DNA of 64,000 bases from an uncultured Gemmiger sp. (GCF_934561205.1 NZ_CAKTFU010000002.1:136729-200728), one strand, 5' to 3'. Positions 15,489 through 24,149 are shown, counted from the stretch's first letter. Notes: generated by a model from the sequence alone, not told the origin. A program made the numbers and translations.

Positions 15489-17267
15489 TTACGCTTCCTC
15501 GATTTTCATATGGGGGTTGCGGGGAACATAATCGGCAACGTTCAGCTCCCAAACCGTGCCCTCCTCGGACTCCTGCGTTTTGGCAAAGCCGAACTGCGCG
15601 TAAAATTCGCGTACCATGGCGTTTTTGGCGGTGGGATAATAGTAACCGACCACCTTTTCCACCCCGCGGGCGGCGGCATGGCGCATCAGGGTGTCCATCA
15701 TGGCATCCTCCATACCGCGCTTGAGCACGCGGCAGCTCATCAGCCAAAGGCGCATATGCAGCGCACTTCCCTGCTGCTGCCCCGCCACAACGGTGACAAT
15801 GCCGTTGTCACCGAATTTATCCACCAGCTTGCCGCACAGGCACAGATGGTCGGCGTCCTCAGCCATGGTGCGGATGTCGTCCTCGGAGCAGCGCAGCGTG
15901 GTCAGGTTGAACTGGTTGGACTTGTTGGTCAGCTGGGCAATACGCTGGATGTACAGCGGGGCAAAGCCCTGGATCGTTGCGGTCATTTCCAGGCTGTCCA
16001 GATACTGGCCGTAGTCGGCAAAGGCTGCCTGCGCCTTGGCGCGCTCGGCATTCTGGTGGTACAGCTCGGTTTTTTTAAGGTCCTCTTTCGACAGGGCGGT
16101 CACCTCAAAATAGCCGCCGTGATCCAACGTCTTGATGTAATTTTCGGCACCGTCCATGGCAGGCACGGCAGCGCCGGGTACCTGCGCGGCCACAATGGCG
16201 CGCTCGGCGGGGTTGTCGTCCGCAAAGACAAAGCTGTCGGCGCCAAGGCTCAGCTCGGACGCCATCGCCAGCAGGTTGCGGTCCTTCGGCTCCCAGTTGG
16301 CCTTGATGGCAACAAAGTCGTCGGGACGCAGTACGCCGTCCGGATGGTTGAGGCCCGCCAGCGCGTTTTCTTCATCGTTTTTGGAGTCGACAGCCAGAAT
16401 CACGCCGATGGATTTCAGCGCCTTGCAATAGCTTTGGAATTCGGCATAGACCTGCCCCTCGGGAACTTCGGGGCCGATGGCCAGGCCGTCCACACCGTCG
16501 TCGCCCACGATGCCGCCCCACAGGGTGTTGTCCAGATCGAGCACCAGCGCCTTTTTGTTGCGGCCGTAGATGGATTTGACAATGTTGGCCACGCTGTTGG
16601 CCAGCGAGGGAATAGCGTCGAGACACATGGCATATTTGTACATGTGCCAGAAGAAAGCATCGCCCCAGGCGGTCAGGCCGTAATCGGCGGACAGGTAGTC
16701 AATATCGTTGATATAGAAATTCTCGTGCGTGGCGGCGTAGGCGTAGAACCGCTGGTTCAGGCGGCTGATAAAGTTGGAGCGGCCGTGGATATCCCAGATA
16801 TCGCGGTTGCCCATCAGGCGGTAGTTGGGACGGTCAAAGTTGTTTTGGATAACAGGACAGCCGAACTTTTGCGCCAGTGCCTGCCACATCGTTTCAAAGT
16901 GGCTGTACTGGGCGTCCAGCATCGCGTCGATGTCGGCGGCGCTGTCTGCGGTGGTGGGCAGGTCGGTCAGGTTGCGCCAGGTGGTGTGGATATAAATGAT
17001 ATCCGGGTGGAACTCGTCCAGTTCGGGGCTGCCGAACATGGCATCCTGCCAATACTGACCGTATTCGCTTTGGTAAAATTCGGCCTCAATGCCGTATTGC
17101 AGCAAAAAAAGACCCAGCTGGTCGGCTACCTCATTGGTGGTGGAGCCGCCCAAAATGGCAATTTTCTTGTGCAGTGCGTGGGGGTTCTGCGCCAGCAGCT
17201 CGCGGCGCAGGCGGCGCTTTTTGCGCAGCAGGGTTTCGGTGTCCAAGGGATAGTGGAAACAATCCAT
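15489..17267 (-). CDS. FkbH-like HAD-IIIC phosphatase with C-terminal acetyltransferase-like domain
   Basis: A 592-residue protein. The N-terminal SGNH-like part has IAILGGSTTNEVADQLG near 36-52. The HAD domain around 220-350 carries LVLDLDNTLWGGI with the nucleophile and acid Asp pair, and FVFADDNPAERAIV as the later Mg-binding motif. The C-terminus (about 440-590) resembles the GNAT part of FkbH proteins. FkbH family members act on ACP-bound glyceryl units in polyketide extender synthesis, but no ACP or ketosynthase gene is nearby, so the role here is unknown. ATG 17267 has GGGAGGG upstream. Last gene of a three-gene minus-strand run. Confidence 0.85.
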   Translation of the reverse strand: MDCFHYPLDTETLLRKKRRLRRELLAQNPHALHKKIAILGGSTTNEVADQLGLFLLQYGIEAEFYQSEYGQYWQDAMFGSPELDEFHPDIIYIHTTWRNLTDLPTTADSAADIDAMLDAQYSHFETMWQALAQKFGCPVIQNNFDRPNYRLMGNRDIWDIHGRSNFISRLNQRFYAYAATHENFYINDIDYLSADYGLTAWGDAFFWHMYKYAMCLDAIPSLANSVANIVKSIYGRNKKALVLDLDNTLWGGIVGDDGVDGLAIGPEVPEGQVYAEFQSYCKALKSIGVILAVDSKNDEENALAGLNHPDGVLRPDDFVAIKANWEPKDRNLLAMASELSLGADSFVFADDNPAERAIVAAQVPGAAVPAMDGAENYIKTLDHGGYFEVTALSKEDLKKTELYHQNAERAKAQAAFADYGQYLDSLEMTATIQGFAPLYIQRIAQLTNKSNQFNLTTLRCSEDDIRTMAEDADHLCLCGKLVDKFGDNGIVTVVAGQQQGSALHMRLWLMSCRVLKRGMEDAMMDTLMRHAAARGVEKVVGYYYPTAKNAMVREFYAQFGFAKTQESEEGTVWELNVADYVPRNPHMKIEEA

Positions 17268-17283
17268 GGTGCCCTCCCCTTTT

Positions 17284-17538
17284 TTACATCTGCTCCAGGG
17301 CGGCCTGCAGGGCGCGGGCGATCTGGTCGGGGCAGCTGGTGGGCTTGCTGCCGCACACGGTGCCCTGCATACGGGCAATGGCGTCCTCGGCCTTCATGCC
17401 GACGAGCAACCGGGAAATGCCCTTGAGGTTGCCGTTGCAGCCGCCCTCCACCTTGACGGAAGCGATGGTGTGGTCGGGATTCAGTTCGATTTCGGTGCTG
17501 CGGGAGCAGACGCCCTTGTTCTGGTAGGTGAAAGTCAT
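17284..17538 (-). CDS. TSCPD domain protein (TIGR03905-like)
   Basis: An 84-residue soluble protein with the namesake motif TSCPDQIA near residue 68 and further cysteines in KGVCSRS, GGCNGNL and TVCGS. The domain also occurs at the end of some B12-dependent ribonucleotide reductases, but small stand-alone versions have no proven function. ATG 17538 is taken because AAAGGAGA lies 9 bases upstream. It sits 13 bases after the PHP gene and 16 bases before the FkbH-like gene. Confidence 0.85.
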   Translation of the reverse strand: MTFTYQNKGVCSRSTEIELNPDHTIASVKVEGGCNGNLKGISRLLVGMKAEDAIARMQGTVCGSKPTSCPDQIARALQAALEQM

Positions 17539-17551
17539 GGTTGTGTCTCCT

Positions 17552-18400
17552 TTATTGTTTACGTTTCTGCGCCAAATCACGGATGCGCAAAATTTGTTCC
17601 TCTGCTGTGGTGCAGGTGCCCACCGGGCGGGGATGGGCGCTGTTCATGCCGTGGTAGTCGGTGCCGCCGGTGACGATCAAATTATACTGCTGCGCCCAGG
17701 CGGTAAGCCGGGCCTTGTCCTCCGGCGTGTTGCGCGGGTGGTCGATCTCCACACCGTCGATGCGCCCTGCTTTGATAAGCTCCTCAGCCAGTTCCATGCT
17801 GTGGTAAACACTGGGGTGCGCCAGCACGACAACAGCGCGGCATTGCTTGGCAAGCGCCAGTACGGTGTCGACGGACTCGTAGGCGGGGTTGTGCAAAATT
17901 TTGCCGCGCACGGGTTTCAGGCCGAACAGCGCACGGTAGGTGTCGCCGTACATGCTGTCGGCCAACGCATACTGCAAAAGCACCTGCATGACGTGGGTCT
18001 TATATAAGGTGTCGCTGTTTTTACAAAGCGCCAGCGCCTCCTCGGTGCGGAACTGCGGGCAAAGCTGCTCCAGCTCAGCGCAGCTTTGCAAAACCGCCTG
18101 CCTGCGCCGGGCAGCCATCATGGCGGAAAAATCCGCCAGCTCTTTGCAGTCATCAGGGTAGTAGCACAAGAGATGTACCCGATGCTCGCGGGCAAAGTCA
18201 TAGGCGGTCAGCTCGGTGGCGGGAATGAGGTTTACCCCCTCCTGCTGCGGGTGGTCGTAGGCATACCGCACACTGCGGATGCTGTCGTGGTCGGATATAG
18301 CGAGCCAGTCAAGACCCGCGCATCGGGCAAGGAACGGCAGCTTTTCCACAGGTGTCGAACCGTCCGAATATATGGTATGGGTGTGCAGATCACCGCGCAT
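17552..18400 (-). CDS. PHP-domain metal-dependent phosphoesterase
   Basis: A 282-residue protein with an N-terminal PHP domain: MRGDLHTHTIYSDGS at the start (His-x-His ligands) and LAISDHDSIRSV near residue 37. Later metal-ligand segments are REHRVHLLCYYPDD near 79, VVLAHPSVYHS near 190, and TGGTDYHG near 245. Such proteins hydrolyse phosphate esters such as nucleotides or histidinol phosphate; the substrate here is unknown. ATG 18400 has AAAGGGGAG upstream. First gene of the three-gene run. Confidence 0.88.
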   Translation of the reverse strand: MRGDLHTHTIYSDGSTPVEKLPFLARCAGLDWLAISDHDSIRSVRYAYDHPQQEGVNLIPATELTAYDFAREHRVHLLCYYPDDCKELADFSAMMAARRRQAVLQSCAELEQLCPQFRTEEALALCKNSDTLYKTHVMQVLLQYALADSMYGDTYRALFGLKPVRGKILHNPAYESVDTVLALAKQCRAVVVLAHPSVYHSMELAEELIKAGRIDGVEIDHPRNTPEDKARLTAWAQQYNLIVTGGTDYHGMNSAHPRPVGTCTTAEEQILRIRDLAQKRKQ

Positions 18401-18460
18401 GGCAAACTCCCCTTTCAAATTATTTATTATACCACAAATCAGGGAATTTGAAAAGGGTAT

Positions 18461-19351
18461 TTATTCGACCATGGCCATGGTTTTGGAATAGCGGCGCAGG
18501 TGGTTCAAAAACTGCTTGCCCGCCGGGGACAGCCCGCTTTTTGCAAGGCAAGCCACACCGATGCTGCGCTTGGCCACAGGCTCCAGGCGCAGCACCTGGC
18601 AGCCGCAGTAGTCGGCACCGTGCTTGAACATCAATTCCGGCATGATGGCCAGCCCCTGCCCGCAGGAAACCATGGAGATCATGCTTTGGTCGTCGGCAAT
18701 GTAGCAGCGGCTGTTGACCTGCAAGGCGTTGATGCGGAAGTAGCTTTGTATATCGGCGTCCACGTCCGAAAGCTGGCTGACAAAGGGCTGACCCTGCAGC
18801 TCGTTTGCGTGGATGCAGCCGGGACGTTTGGGTTGGTAGTCGGCGGGGGCTAAGCAGATCAGCGTGTCATCGTACAGCGGTTCAAAGTCAAAGCCGATGG
18901 CGCTGGAATTGGACAAAAAGCCCATCTCGACCGCGCCGGTCTTGAGCCAGTTGGCAATGTCGGCGTAGGAGCCTTGGTAGATCTGCACATCAATGCCGGA
19001 AAATTCCTTGCGGAAGGGCGGCAGCAGCTGGGGCATCCAGGTGACACAGGCCGAATTGAACACGCCTACCCGCAAAACGCCCTTGTGGGTGCCGTTGACC
19101 TGCGCAATGGACTGGTTCAGCGATTCGCTGCTGGCGGTCATCTGGCGGATGGCAGGCAAAATCGCCTCGCCGGCGGCGGTCATCTTGACGCCGCTTTTGG
19201 TGCGGGTGAACAACAGAAAGCCGCACTCGGCCTCCATACCGGAGACCGCATGGCTGATGGCGGAGGGGGTCAGGTGCAGCTGCTCGGCAGCGGCGGCAAA
19301 GGTGCCCAGTTGCGCCACCATGGAAAAAATCTGGCAATCGGTAAGTGTCAT
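18461..19351 (-). CDS. LysR-family transcriptional regulator
   Basis: A 296-residue LTTR. The winged helix occupies the first 60 residues (TDCQIFSMVAQLGTFAAAAEQLHLTPSAISHAV). The effector domain covers about 90-290. ATG 19351 is chosen because GAAGGAG is at the proper distance; the in-frame ATG at 19366 would consume that site. The target is unknown. The neighbour transcribed away is the CPBP protease gene, a divergent pair, so control of that gene is possible. Intergenic dyad 19452-19471 could be its operator. Confidence 0.9.
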   Translation of the reverse strand: MTLTDCQIFSMVAQLGTFAAAAEQLHLTPSAISHAVSGMEAECGFLLFTRTKSGVKMTAAGEAILPAIRQMTASSESLNQSIAQVNGTHKGVLRVGVFNSACVTWMPQLLPPFRKEFSGIDVQIYQGSYADIANWLKTGAVEMGFLSNSSAIGFDFEPLYDDTLICLAPADYQPKRPGCIHANELQGQPFVSQLSDVDADIQSYFRINALQVNSRCYIADDQSMISMVSCGQGLAIMPELMFKHGADYCGCQVLRLEPVAKRSIGVACLAKSGLSPAGKQFLNHLRRYSKTMAMVE

Positions 19352-19451
19352 GGGATGCTCCTTCATGATGAATTGAGTTCATCATCTGTGTGAAAAAGTT
19401 AAGCTTTACTTCTTATCCATAATGTACTATGATTTAGACAGAAAGTCAATG

Positions 19452-19471
19452 CTTGCAACGCACATTGCAAG
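19452..19471. promoter_or_regulatory. Inverted repeat in the LysR / CPBP intergenic region
   Basis: Perfect 7-bp arms CTTGCAA and TTGCAAG separated by six bases. LTTR operators are usually interrupted dyads of about this size, and this one lies about 100 bases upstream of the LysR start. Operator function is inferred. Confidence 0.45.
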
Positions 19472-19501
19472 TGTACATGACCTCCCTCTTTTCCCTCTAT
19501 G

Positions 19502-19534
19502 GCCCTGCCGGCGCACAACGGCGGGGCTTTTTTT
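19502..19534 (+). terminator. Intrinsic terminator before the CPBP gene
   Basis: Nine-bp stem (GCCCTGCCG with CGGCGGGGC, one wobble pair) followed by seven T. It reads on the plus strand although no plus-strand gene precedes it, so it ends a short leader or small RNA that starts in the LysR intergenic region. Confidence 0.75.
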
Positions 19535-19598
19535 ATTGCGAAAATTCGCAGCTTGTGGTATGATGATAAGAAAGTTTACAAATTAAGGATGGAAGGCT

Positions 19599-20504
19599 AT
19601 GGCAAGGGTTCGCGGGGTGCGCGGTGCCGCCGGGGTGTGTGCGCTGGCGGCGATATTGTATTTGCTGGCAAGAAGTGTGTTGACACTGCTGGTCAGCGGC
19701 ATAATGGGGCTGCTGCAGCCCGGCGCCAGCCTGGCCCATGCGGCGGGTTTTGGCGAGGTAAGTGTGGTTTTGCTGCAGACGCTGGTGGGCATCGGCGCGC
19801 TGGTGCTGCCGCTGTGGTGGCTGCTGTGCACCACGCGATTGCAGACCAAGGACATGCGCATCATGATCCCCACGGCGTGGAGCCCCGGATTCTGTCTGCC
19901 GGTATTTTTGGGGCTGGCAAACTTCGGCAACCTGCTGGGCGGGCTTTTGTGCCGCGTTTTCGGCATCGAGCAGCCCGGTGCCCTGCTGGCCGCCGGCGGT
20001 ATGGAGCTGTTTGTCCAGTTTTTGTCGCTGTGCCTGGTGCCCGCCGTGACGGAGGAACTGTTTTTCCGCGGGGCGCTGCAGGGGCTTTTGCGCCCCAGCG
20101 GCAGTGCGGCGGCAATTTTCGGCACGGCGCTGCTGTTTGGGCTGCTGCATCTGGACCTGGCGCAGGGGCTTACGGCGTTTATCTGCGCGGTGTTTCTGGG
20201 GTGGCTGGCCGAGCGTTCGGGCAGTATTCTGCCGGGTATGCTCTTACATTTTATCAACAATACGCTGGCATTTCTGACGCTGTACCTGCGCTTGTATGCC
20301 CCGGCTGCGGCAGCCGCGGCGGTGGAACTGTTCATTTTGCTGTTTTTCCCTGTGTTTGCGGCATGGCTGATTCGGCATGCCCGCGGGCAGGGGTTCCGCT
20401 TTTCGGCAGGGCTGCGCCCCGGTGTGGACGCGCTGAATGTGTTCACCAGCCCGGCGTATTCGGCAACGGTCCTTTTTTTGGTGGCCTATGCCGCACTGGT
20501 GTAA
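19599..20504 (+). CDS. CPBP-family intramembrane metalloprotease (CAAX protease homologue)
   Basis: A 301-residue membrane protein with about eight hydrophobic segments. CPBP/Abi motifs are present: VTEELFFRGALQ with the EExxxR pattern near residue 150, FGLLHLDLAQG near 180, and PGMLLHFINNTLAF near 212. These residues form the zinc site in Rce1-type proteases. Bacterial members process peptides or act in bacteriocin immunity; the substrate here is unknown. RBS AAGGATGG before ATG 19599. First gene of a tight run leading into tadA ten bases downstream. Confidence 0.87.
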   Translation: MARVRGVRGAAGVCALAAILYLLARSVLTLLVSGIMGLLQPGASLAHAAGFGEVSVVLLQTLVGIGALVLPLWWLLCTTRLQTKDMRIMIPTAWSPGFCLPVFLGLANFGNLLGGLLCRVFGIEQPGALLAAGGMELFVQFLSLCLVPAVTEELFFRGALQGLLRPSGSAAAIFGTALLFGLLHLDLAQGLTAFICAVFLGWLAERSGSILPGMLLHFINNTLAFLTLYLRLYAPAAAAAAVELFILLFFPVFAAWLIRHARGQGFRFSAGLRPGVDALNVFTSPAYSATVLFLVAYAALV

Positions 20505-20514
20505 GGGAGAATGT

Positions 20515-20976
20515 ATGACCGATGAAGAACTGATGCGCGCCGCCTTGGACGAGGCACGCATAGCCGCCGAATTGGGTGAAGTGCCTGTGGGGGCGGTCGT
20601 TGCCAAGGACGGCGAGATCATTTCCCGCGCGCACAATCTGCGGGAAACCGGCAAAAACGCCGTATACCACGCCGAGATGCTGGCCATTGATGCGGCCTGC
20701 AAGGCACTGGGCGGCTGGCGGCTGTGGCAGTGCGAGCTGTTTGTGACGCTGGAGCCATGCCCGATGTGCAGCGGCGCTATCATCAACAGCCGGATAAAGC
20801 GCGTTGTGTACGGTGCCGGGGACCCCAAGGCGGGCTGCTGCGGCGGTATGACCGACCTGTTTGCTTTGCCCTTCAACCATCACCCCGTGATGGAGCAGGG
20901 ACTTTTGGAGGCGGAAAGCCAGCAGCTGATGCAGGAATTTTTTGCCCGTCTGCGGGAAAAAAGAAAGAAGAAATGA
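20515..20976 (+). CDS. tadA: tRNA-specific adenosine deaminase
   Basis: Converts A34 to inosine in tRNA-Arg(ACG). The 153-residue protein has the zinc-dependent deaminase signature: YHAEMLAI near residue 51, with Glu as proton shuttle, and EPCPMCSGAI near 80, giving one His and two Cys ligands. ATG 20515 is chosen since GGGAGAATGT precedes it and the length is normal. It starts 10 bases after the CPBP gene and ends one base before the SDR gene, so it belongs to this operon. Confidence 0.95.
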   Translation: MTDEELMRAALDEARIAAELGEVPVGAVVAKDGEIISRAHNLRETGKNAVYHAEMLAIDAACKALGGWRLWQCELFVTLEPCPMCSGAIINSRIKRVVYGAGDPKAGCCGGMTDLFALPFNHHPVMEQGLLEAESQQLMQEFFARLREKRKKK

Positions 20977-20977
20977 T

Positions 20978-21718
20978 ATGGAACAAAATGTTCTGATTAC
21001 CGGCGGCAGCCGAGGCATCGGCGCGGCGGCTGTGCTGGCGTTTGCAAAAGCCGGATATAATGTGGCGTTCACCTGGCACAGCAGTGAGGCTGCTGCCCAT
21101 GCCGTGGTGCAGGCGGCAAGCTGTGCGGCACCGAGCCGCCGCGTGGTTGCCATACAAGCCGATGCCGGGAATGCCGCACAGGTCAAGACCGCTGTAAGCA
21201 AGGCGGAGTATGAACTGGGCAGCCTGCAGGTGCTTGTCTGCAATGCGGGCATTGCGCAGCAAAAGCTGTTTACCGACACCACCGACGAGGACTGGCGTCG
21301 GCTGATGGCCGTTGACCTGGACGGTGCGTTTTACGCCAGCCGCGCGGTTTTGCCCGGTATGATACACCAAAAATACGGCCGCATTTTGCTGGTCAGCAGC
21401 ATGTGGGGGCAGACCGGCGGCAGCTGTGAGGTGGCGTACAGTGCCGCCAAGGCAGGGCTGATCGGCCTTGGCAAGGCGCTTGCCAAGGAGGAAGGCCCCA
21501 GCGGCATCACGGTAAATGTTATCGCGCCCGGTGTCATTGACACCGATATGATGGCAAGTTTTACCGCAGAGGATCGTGCCGCCCTGGCAGAGGAAACCCC
21601 CGTCTGCCGCCTGGGTACCGCGCAGGAAATTGCCCGCACGATGGTGTTTTTGGCCGACGAGCAAAGCGGCTATATCACCGGGCAGGTCATCGGCCAGAAC
21701 GGTGGCCTGGTAATTTGA
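20978..21718 (+). CDS. SDR-family oxidoreductase, FabG-like
   Basis: A 246-residue short-chain dehydrogenase. NAD(P) binding: ITGGSRGIGAAAV at residues 7-19. Catalytic set: Ser in LLVSSMWGQ near 138, and YSAAKAGLIG near 151-160 with Tyr and Lys. It resembles 3-oxoacyl-ACP reductase FabG, but it lies outside a fab cluster, so the physiological substrate is uncertain. The ATG at 20978 begins one base after the tadA stop. Confidence 0.88.
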   Translation: MEQNVLITGGSRGIGAAAVLAFAKAGYNVAFTWHSSEAAAHAVVQAASCAAPSRRVVAIQADAGNAAQVKTAVSKAEYELGSLQVLVCNAGIAQQKLFTDTTDEDWRRLMAVDLDGAFYASRAVLPGMIHQKYGRILLVSSMWGQTGGSCEVAYSAAKAGLIGLGKALAKEEGPSGITVNVIAPGVIDTDMMASFTAEDRAALAEETPVCRLGTAQEIARTMVFLADEQSGYITGQVIGQNGGLVI

Positions 21719-21743
21719 AATGCAGATGTAAGGAGAGGTTCCT

Positions 21744-22673
21744 ATGCCATTGATTATCCCCCGCGAGCTGCCCGCGTATGACGAGCTTTCGCAAGAAAAT
21801 GTGTTTGTTATGCATCGGGAACGCGCACGCAGCCAGCATATTCGCCCGCTGCGCATCCTGATTTTGAATCTGATGCCCACCAAGATCGTCACAGAGACCC
21901 AGCTGGCGCGACTTCTGGCCAACAGCCCGCTGCAGGTGCAGGTGACCTTTTTGCAGACGGCCACCCACAACACCACCCACACCGCGCCCGAGCACATGAA
22001 GGCGTTTTACAAGACCTTTGACGAAATCAAAAACGAGCGCTTTGACGGCATGATCATAACGGGTGCGCCGCTGGAGGATATGGCGTATGAGCAGGTGGAT
22101 TATTGGGACGAGCTGTGCACCATTATGGATTACACAAAAGAAAACGTCTACTCGACCATTCACCTGTGCTGGGGTGCACTGGCGGGGCTGTACTATCATT
22201 TCGGCATCCCCAAGGTGCATCTGGAGCAAAAGATGTTCGGCGTGTTTGAGCACCGCGTGACCCGCCCCTCCAATCCGCTGGTGCGCGGCTTTGACGAGCG
22301 TTTTTACGCCCCCCACAGCCGTTGGGCAGGGCTGGACCGCCAAGCTATCGACGCCTGCGATGATCTGCGCATTTTGGCGGAAAGCGATGTCGCGGGGCCG
22401 ATGCTGCTTTCGACCGAATCGGGACGGCAGATCTTTGTCATCGGCCATCCTGAATACGACAAGTATACGCTGGACAAGGAGTACAAGCGGGATATCGGCG
22501 CGGGCAAGCCCATCCATGTCCCCTGCAACTACTACCCCGACGACGACCCCGCGCGGGACCCGTTGTTCCGCTGGCGCGCCCACGGATACCTGCTGTATAC
22601 CAACTGGCTGAACTACTACGTCTACCAGGACACCCCCTACGACCTGACACATCTGGAAGCATTGGAGAAATAA
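21744..22673 (+). CDS. metA: Homoserine O-acetyltransferase, MetA type
   Basis: Acylates homoserine as the first committed step of methionine synthesis. The 309-residue protein matches MetA (HTS family) across its length: LNLMPTKIVTETQ near 41-53, catalytic Cys142 in IHLCWGALAG, and GHPEYD with His235 and Glu237. At position 111 it has Glu (TGAPLE), the residue associated with acetyl-CoA use in Bacillus MetA, rather than Gly as in succinyl-using E. coli MetA. Acetyl specificity is therefore inferred. RBS AAGGAGAGG. Confidence 0.94.
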   Translation: MPLIIPRELPAYDELSQENVFVMHRERARSQHIRPLRILILNLMPTKIVTETQLARLLANSPLQVQVTFLQTATHNTTHTAPEHMKAFYKTFDEIKNERFDGMIITGAPLEDMAYEQVDYWDELCTIMDYTKENVYSTIHLCWGALAGLYYHFGIPKVHLEQKMFGVFEHRVTRPSNPLVRGFDERFYAPHSRWAGLDRQAIDACDDLRILAESDVAGPMLLSTESGRQIFVIGHPEYDKYTLDKEYKRDIGAGKPIHVPCNYYPDDDPARDPLFRWRAHGYLLYTNWLNYYVYQDTPYDLTHLEALEK

Positions 22674-22675
22674 TT

Positions 22676-23464
22676 ATGGCAAAAATCAGTGCCTGCATCG
22701 TAGCGTACTGTGATTACGAGGAAGTCTGCGCCGCCGTGCGCAGCATCCTGCACTACACCCAAACCGCCGATTTTGTGCTGTATGTCGTGGATAACGCCAG
22801 CCCCGACGGCTGCGGAAAGCAGCTGGCGGAAACGAATTTCGGCGATGCGCGGGTGCAGATCCTCTGCCTGCCCGAAAACCTGGGCTTTGGCAAGGGGCAT
22901 AACTATGTGCTGGATAAACTGCACAGCGACGTGCATTTTATCCTGAACCCCGATATTTTGCTGACGCAGGACATCCTGCCTGCCATGGCAGACTGGCTGC
23001 TGGCCACGCCGGGCGCTGCCATGGCAACGCCGCAGCTGCGCTACCCGGACGGAAAACTGCAGCACCTGCCCCGCCGCAAGCCCACGCCGTGGCTGCTGCT
23101 GGCACGCCAGCTGGCACCGAAATTCGGCGGTGTGTTCCGCAAGGCGGACGACCACTACACCATGCAGGACGAAGACCTGACCCGGCCGCGTAAAATCGAA
23201 TTCTGCACAGGCAGCTTTATGGCGGTGCGCACCGATGTGTACAAAAAAATCGGCGGCTTTGACCCCGCATATTTTATGTATGTGGAGGATGCCGACCTGA
23301 CCCAAAAGGTTCTGCGCGAGGGCACGGTCTGGCTGGCCCCGCAGTTTACCGCCATCCATGCCTGGCACCGCGCGCCGATGCGTGACGCGGGAAAGTTCAA
23401 AATGCAGCTGGTCAGCATGGGGCGGTATTTCAAAAAGTGGGGCTGCGGCAAAGGCAAGGTTTGA
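22676..23464 (+). CDS. Glycosyltransferase family 2 (rhamnosyltransferase-like)
   Basis: A 262-residue GT-A fold enzyme with no membrane segment. It starts MAKISACIVAYCDYEEV, with VVDNASPDGCG near 38, NLGFGKGHNYVL near 67, and a DxD-like FILNPDILL near 88. FCTGSFMAVRTDVYKKIGGFDPAYFMYVEDADL near 180-210 matches WbbL-type transferases. It probably adds a sugar to a cell-surface glycan. It begins 2 bases after metA and ends before a strong terminator, closing the 19.6-23.5 kb operon. Confidence 0.88.
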   Translation: MAKISACIVAYCDYEEVCAAVRSILHYTQTADFVLYVVDNASPDGCGKQLAETNFGDARVQILCLPENLGFGKGHNYVLDKLHSDVHFILNPDILLTQDILPAMADWLLATPGAAMATPQLRYPDGKLQHLPRRKPTPWLLLARQLAPKFGGVFRKADDHYTMQDEDLTRPRKIEFCTGSFMAVRTDVYKKIGGFDPAYFMYVEDADLTQKVLREGTVWLAPQFTAIHAWHRAPMRDAGKFKMQLVSMGRYFKKWGCGKGKV

Positions 23465-23493
23465 TGCTAACCCTGCAAAACAAAGGAAAACTG

Positions 23494-23527
23494 TGCAGCC
23501 ACCCGTTTTGCGGGTGGCTGCAGCTTT
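23494..23527 (+). terminator. Terminator after the glycosyltransferase
   Basis: Perfect 12-bp stem (TGCAGCCACCCG and complement, arms 23494-23505 and 23511-23522) followed by GCTTTTT. It separates the metA operon from the ECF sigma operon. Confidence 0.88.
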
Positions 23528-23539
23528 TTATGCGGCTTT

Positions 23540-23568
23540 TGTGACTTTTCCTGCGGTTTGACCGTTTA
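23540..23568 (+). promoter_or_regulatory. Possible ECF-type promoter of the sigma operon
   Basis: TGTGACTTTT from 23540 and CGTTTA at 23563-23568, 17 bases between -35 and -10 cores. ECF promoters of Firmicutes often read TG(T/A)AAC with T-run, then CGT(C/T). A self-regulated ECF gene starts 42 bases downstream. This is pattern matching only. Confidence 0.45.
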
Positions 23569-23609
23569 GTGGGTACAAGGCCTTGAATCAGAAAGGAAAA
23601 CACAACGCT

Positions 23610-24149
23610 ATGGAGGATAACAAAATCATAGATGCCCTGCTGGCAGAGCCGGAAACGGGGCTGCAGTTTTTGCTGACACAGTACGGCGGGCTGATCCATA
23701 CCGTCATTTGCCGTATTTTGCCCAACAACCCGCAGGATGCCGAGGAATGTGCTGCGGACGTGCTGGTGGCGGCATGGAAGCACGCCGCCGAGTTGCGGCA
23801 CCAAAACCGTCCGCTGCGCGCCTGGCTGTGCGTGACGGCGCGCAATGCGGCTATCGACCGTTGGAGGGCGCTGCGGCCCCGACAACAGGAATGTGAGCTG
23901 AACGACGAACTGGCGCAGGATTGGATGACCGAGCGCCGTTCCACCGAGGCGGAGGAGCTGATTGCCCAGCTGCTGACCGAACTACCGGAGCCGGACAGGG
24001 AGATATTTTTCCGCCGCTATTATTACAGGGAGTCCTGCCGCGAAATCGGGCGCAGGCTGCAAATGCAGGAACATACCGTCAATGTACGACTTTCCCGCGG
24101 GCGCGAAAAGCTGCGCAAGCAGTTTACCGCACTGCGCAATACTTATTAA
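23610..24149 (+). CDS. ECF-family RNA polymerase sigma factor
   Basis: A 179-residue sigma-70 protein with region 2 (LPNNPQDAEECAADVLVAAW and LRAWLCVTARNAAIDRWR near 35-95) and region 4 (ELPEPDREIFFRRYYYRESCREIGRRL near 125-152). It directs RNA polymerase to a stress or surface regulon that cannot be read here. ATG 23610 is chosen with GAAAGGAAA 10 bases upstream. The next gene, 18 bases downstream, is a membrane protein of the DUF4179 type, a usual partner acting as anti-sigma factor. Confidence 0.9.
   Translation: MEDNKIIDALLAEPETGLQFLLTQYGGLIHTVICRILPNNPQDAEECAADVLVAAWKHAAELRHQNRPLRAWLCVTARNAAIDRWRALRPRQQECELNDELAQDWMTERRSTEAEELIAQLLTELPEPDREIFFRRYYYRESCREIGRRLQMQEHTVNVRLSRGREKLRKQFTALRNTY

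Noticed and set aside
15456..17426. Long open frame on the plus strand opposite the FkbH-like gene
   Set aside because: It is a GC-driven shadow: low-complexity Gly/Val/His-rich translation, no ribosome site, and the minus frame has clear domains. The same applies to long frames opposite galT, fhs, htpG and virB4.
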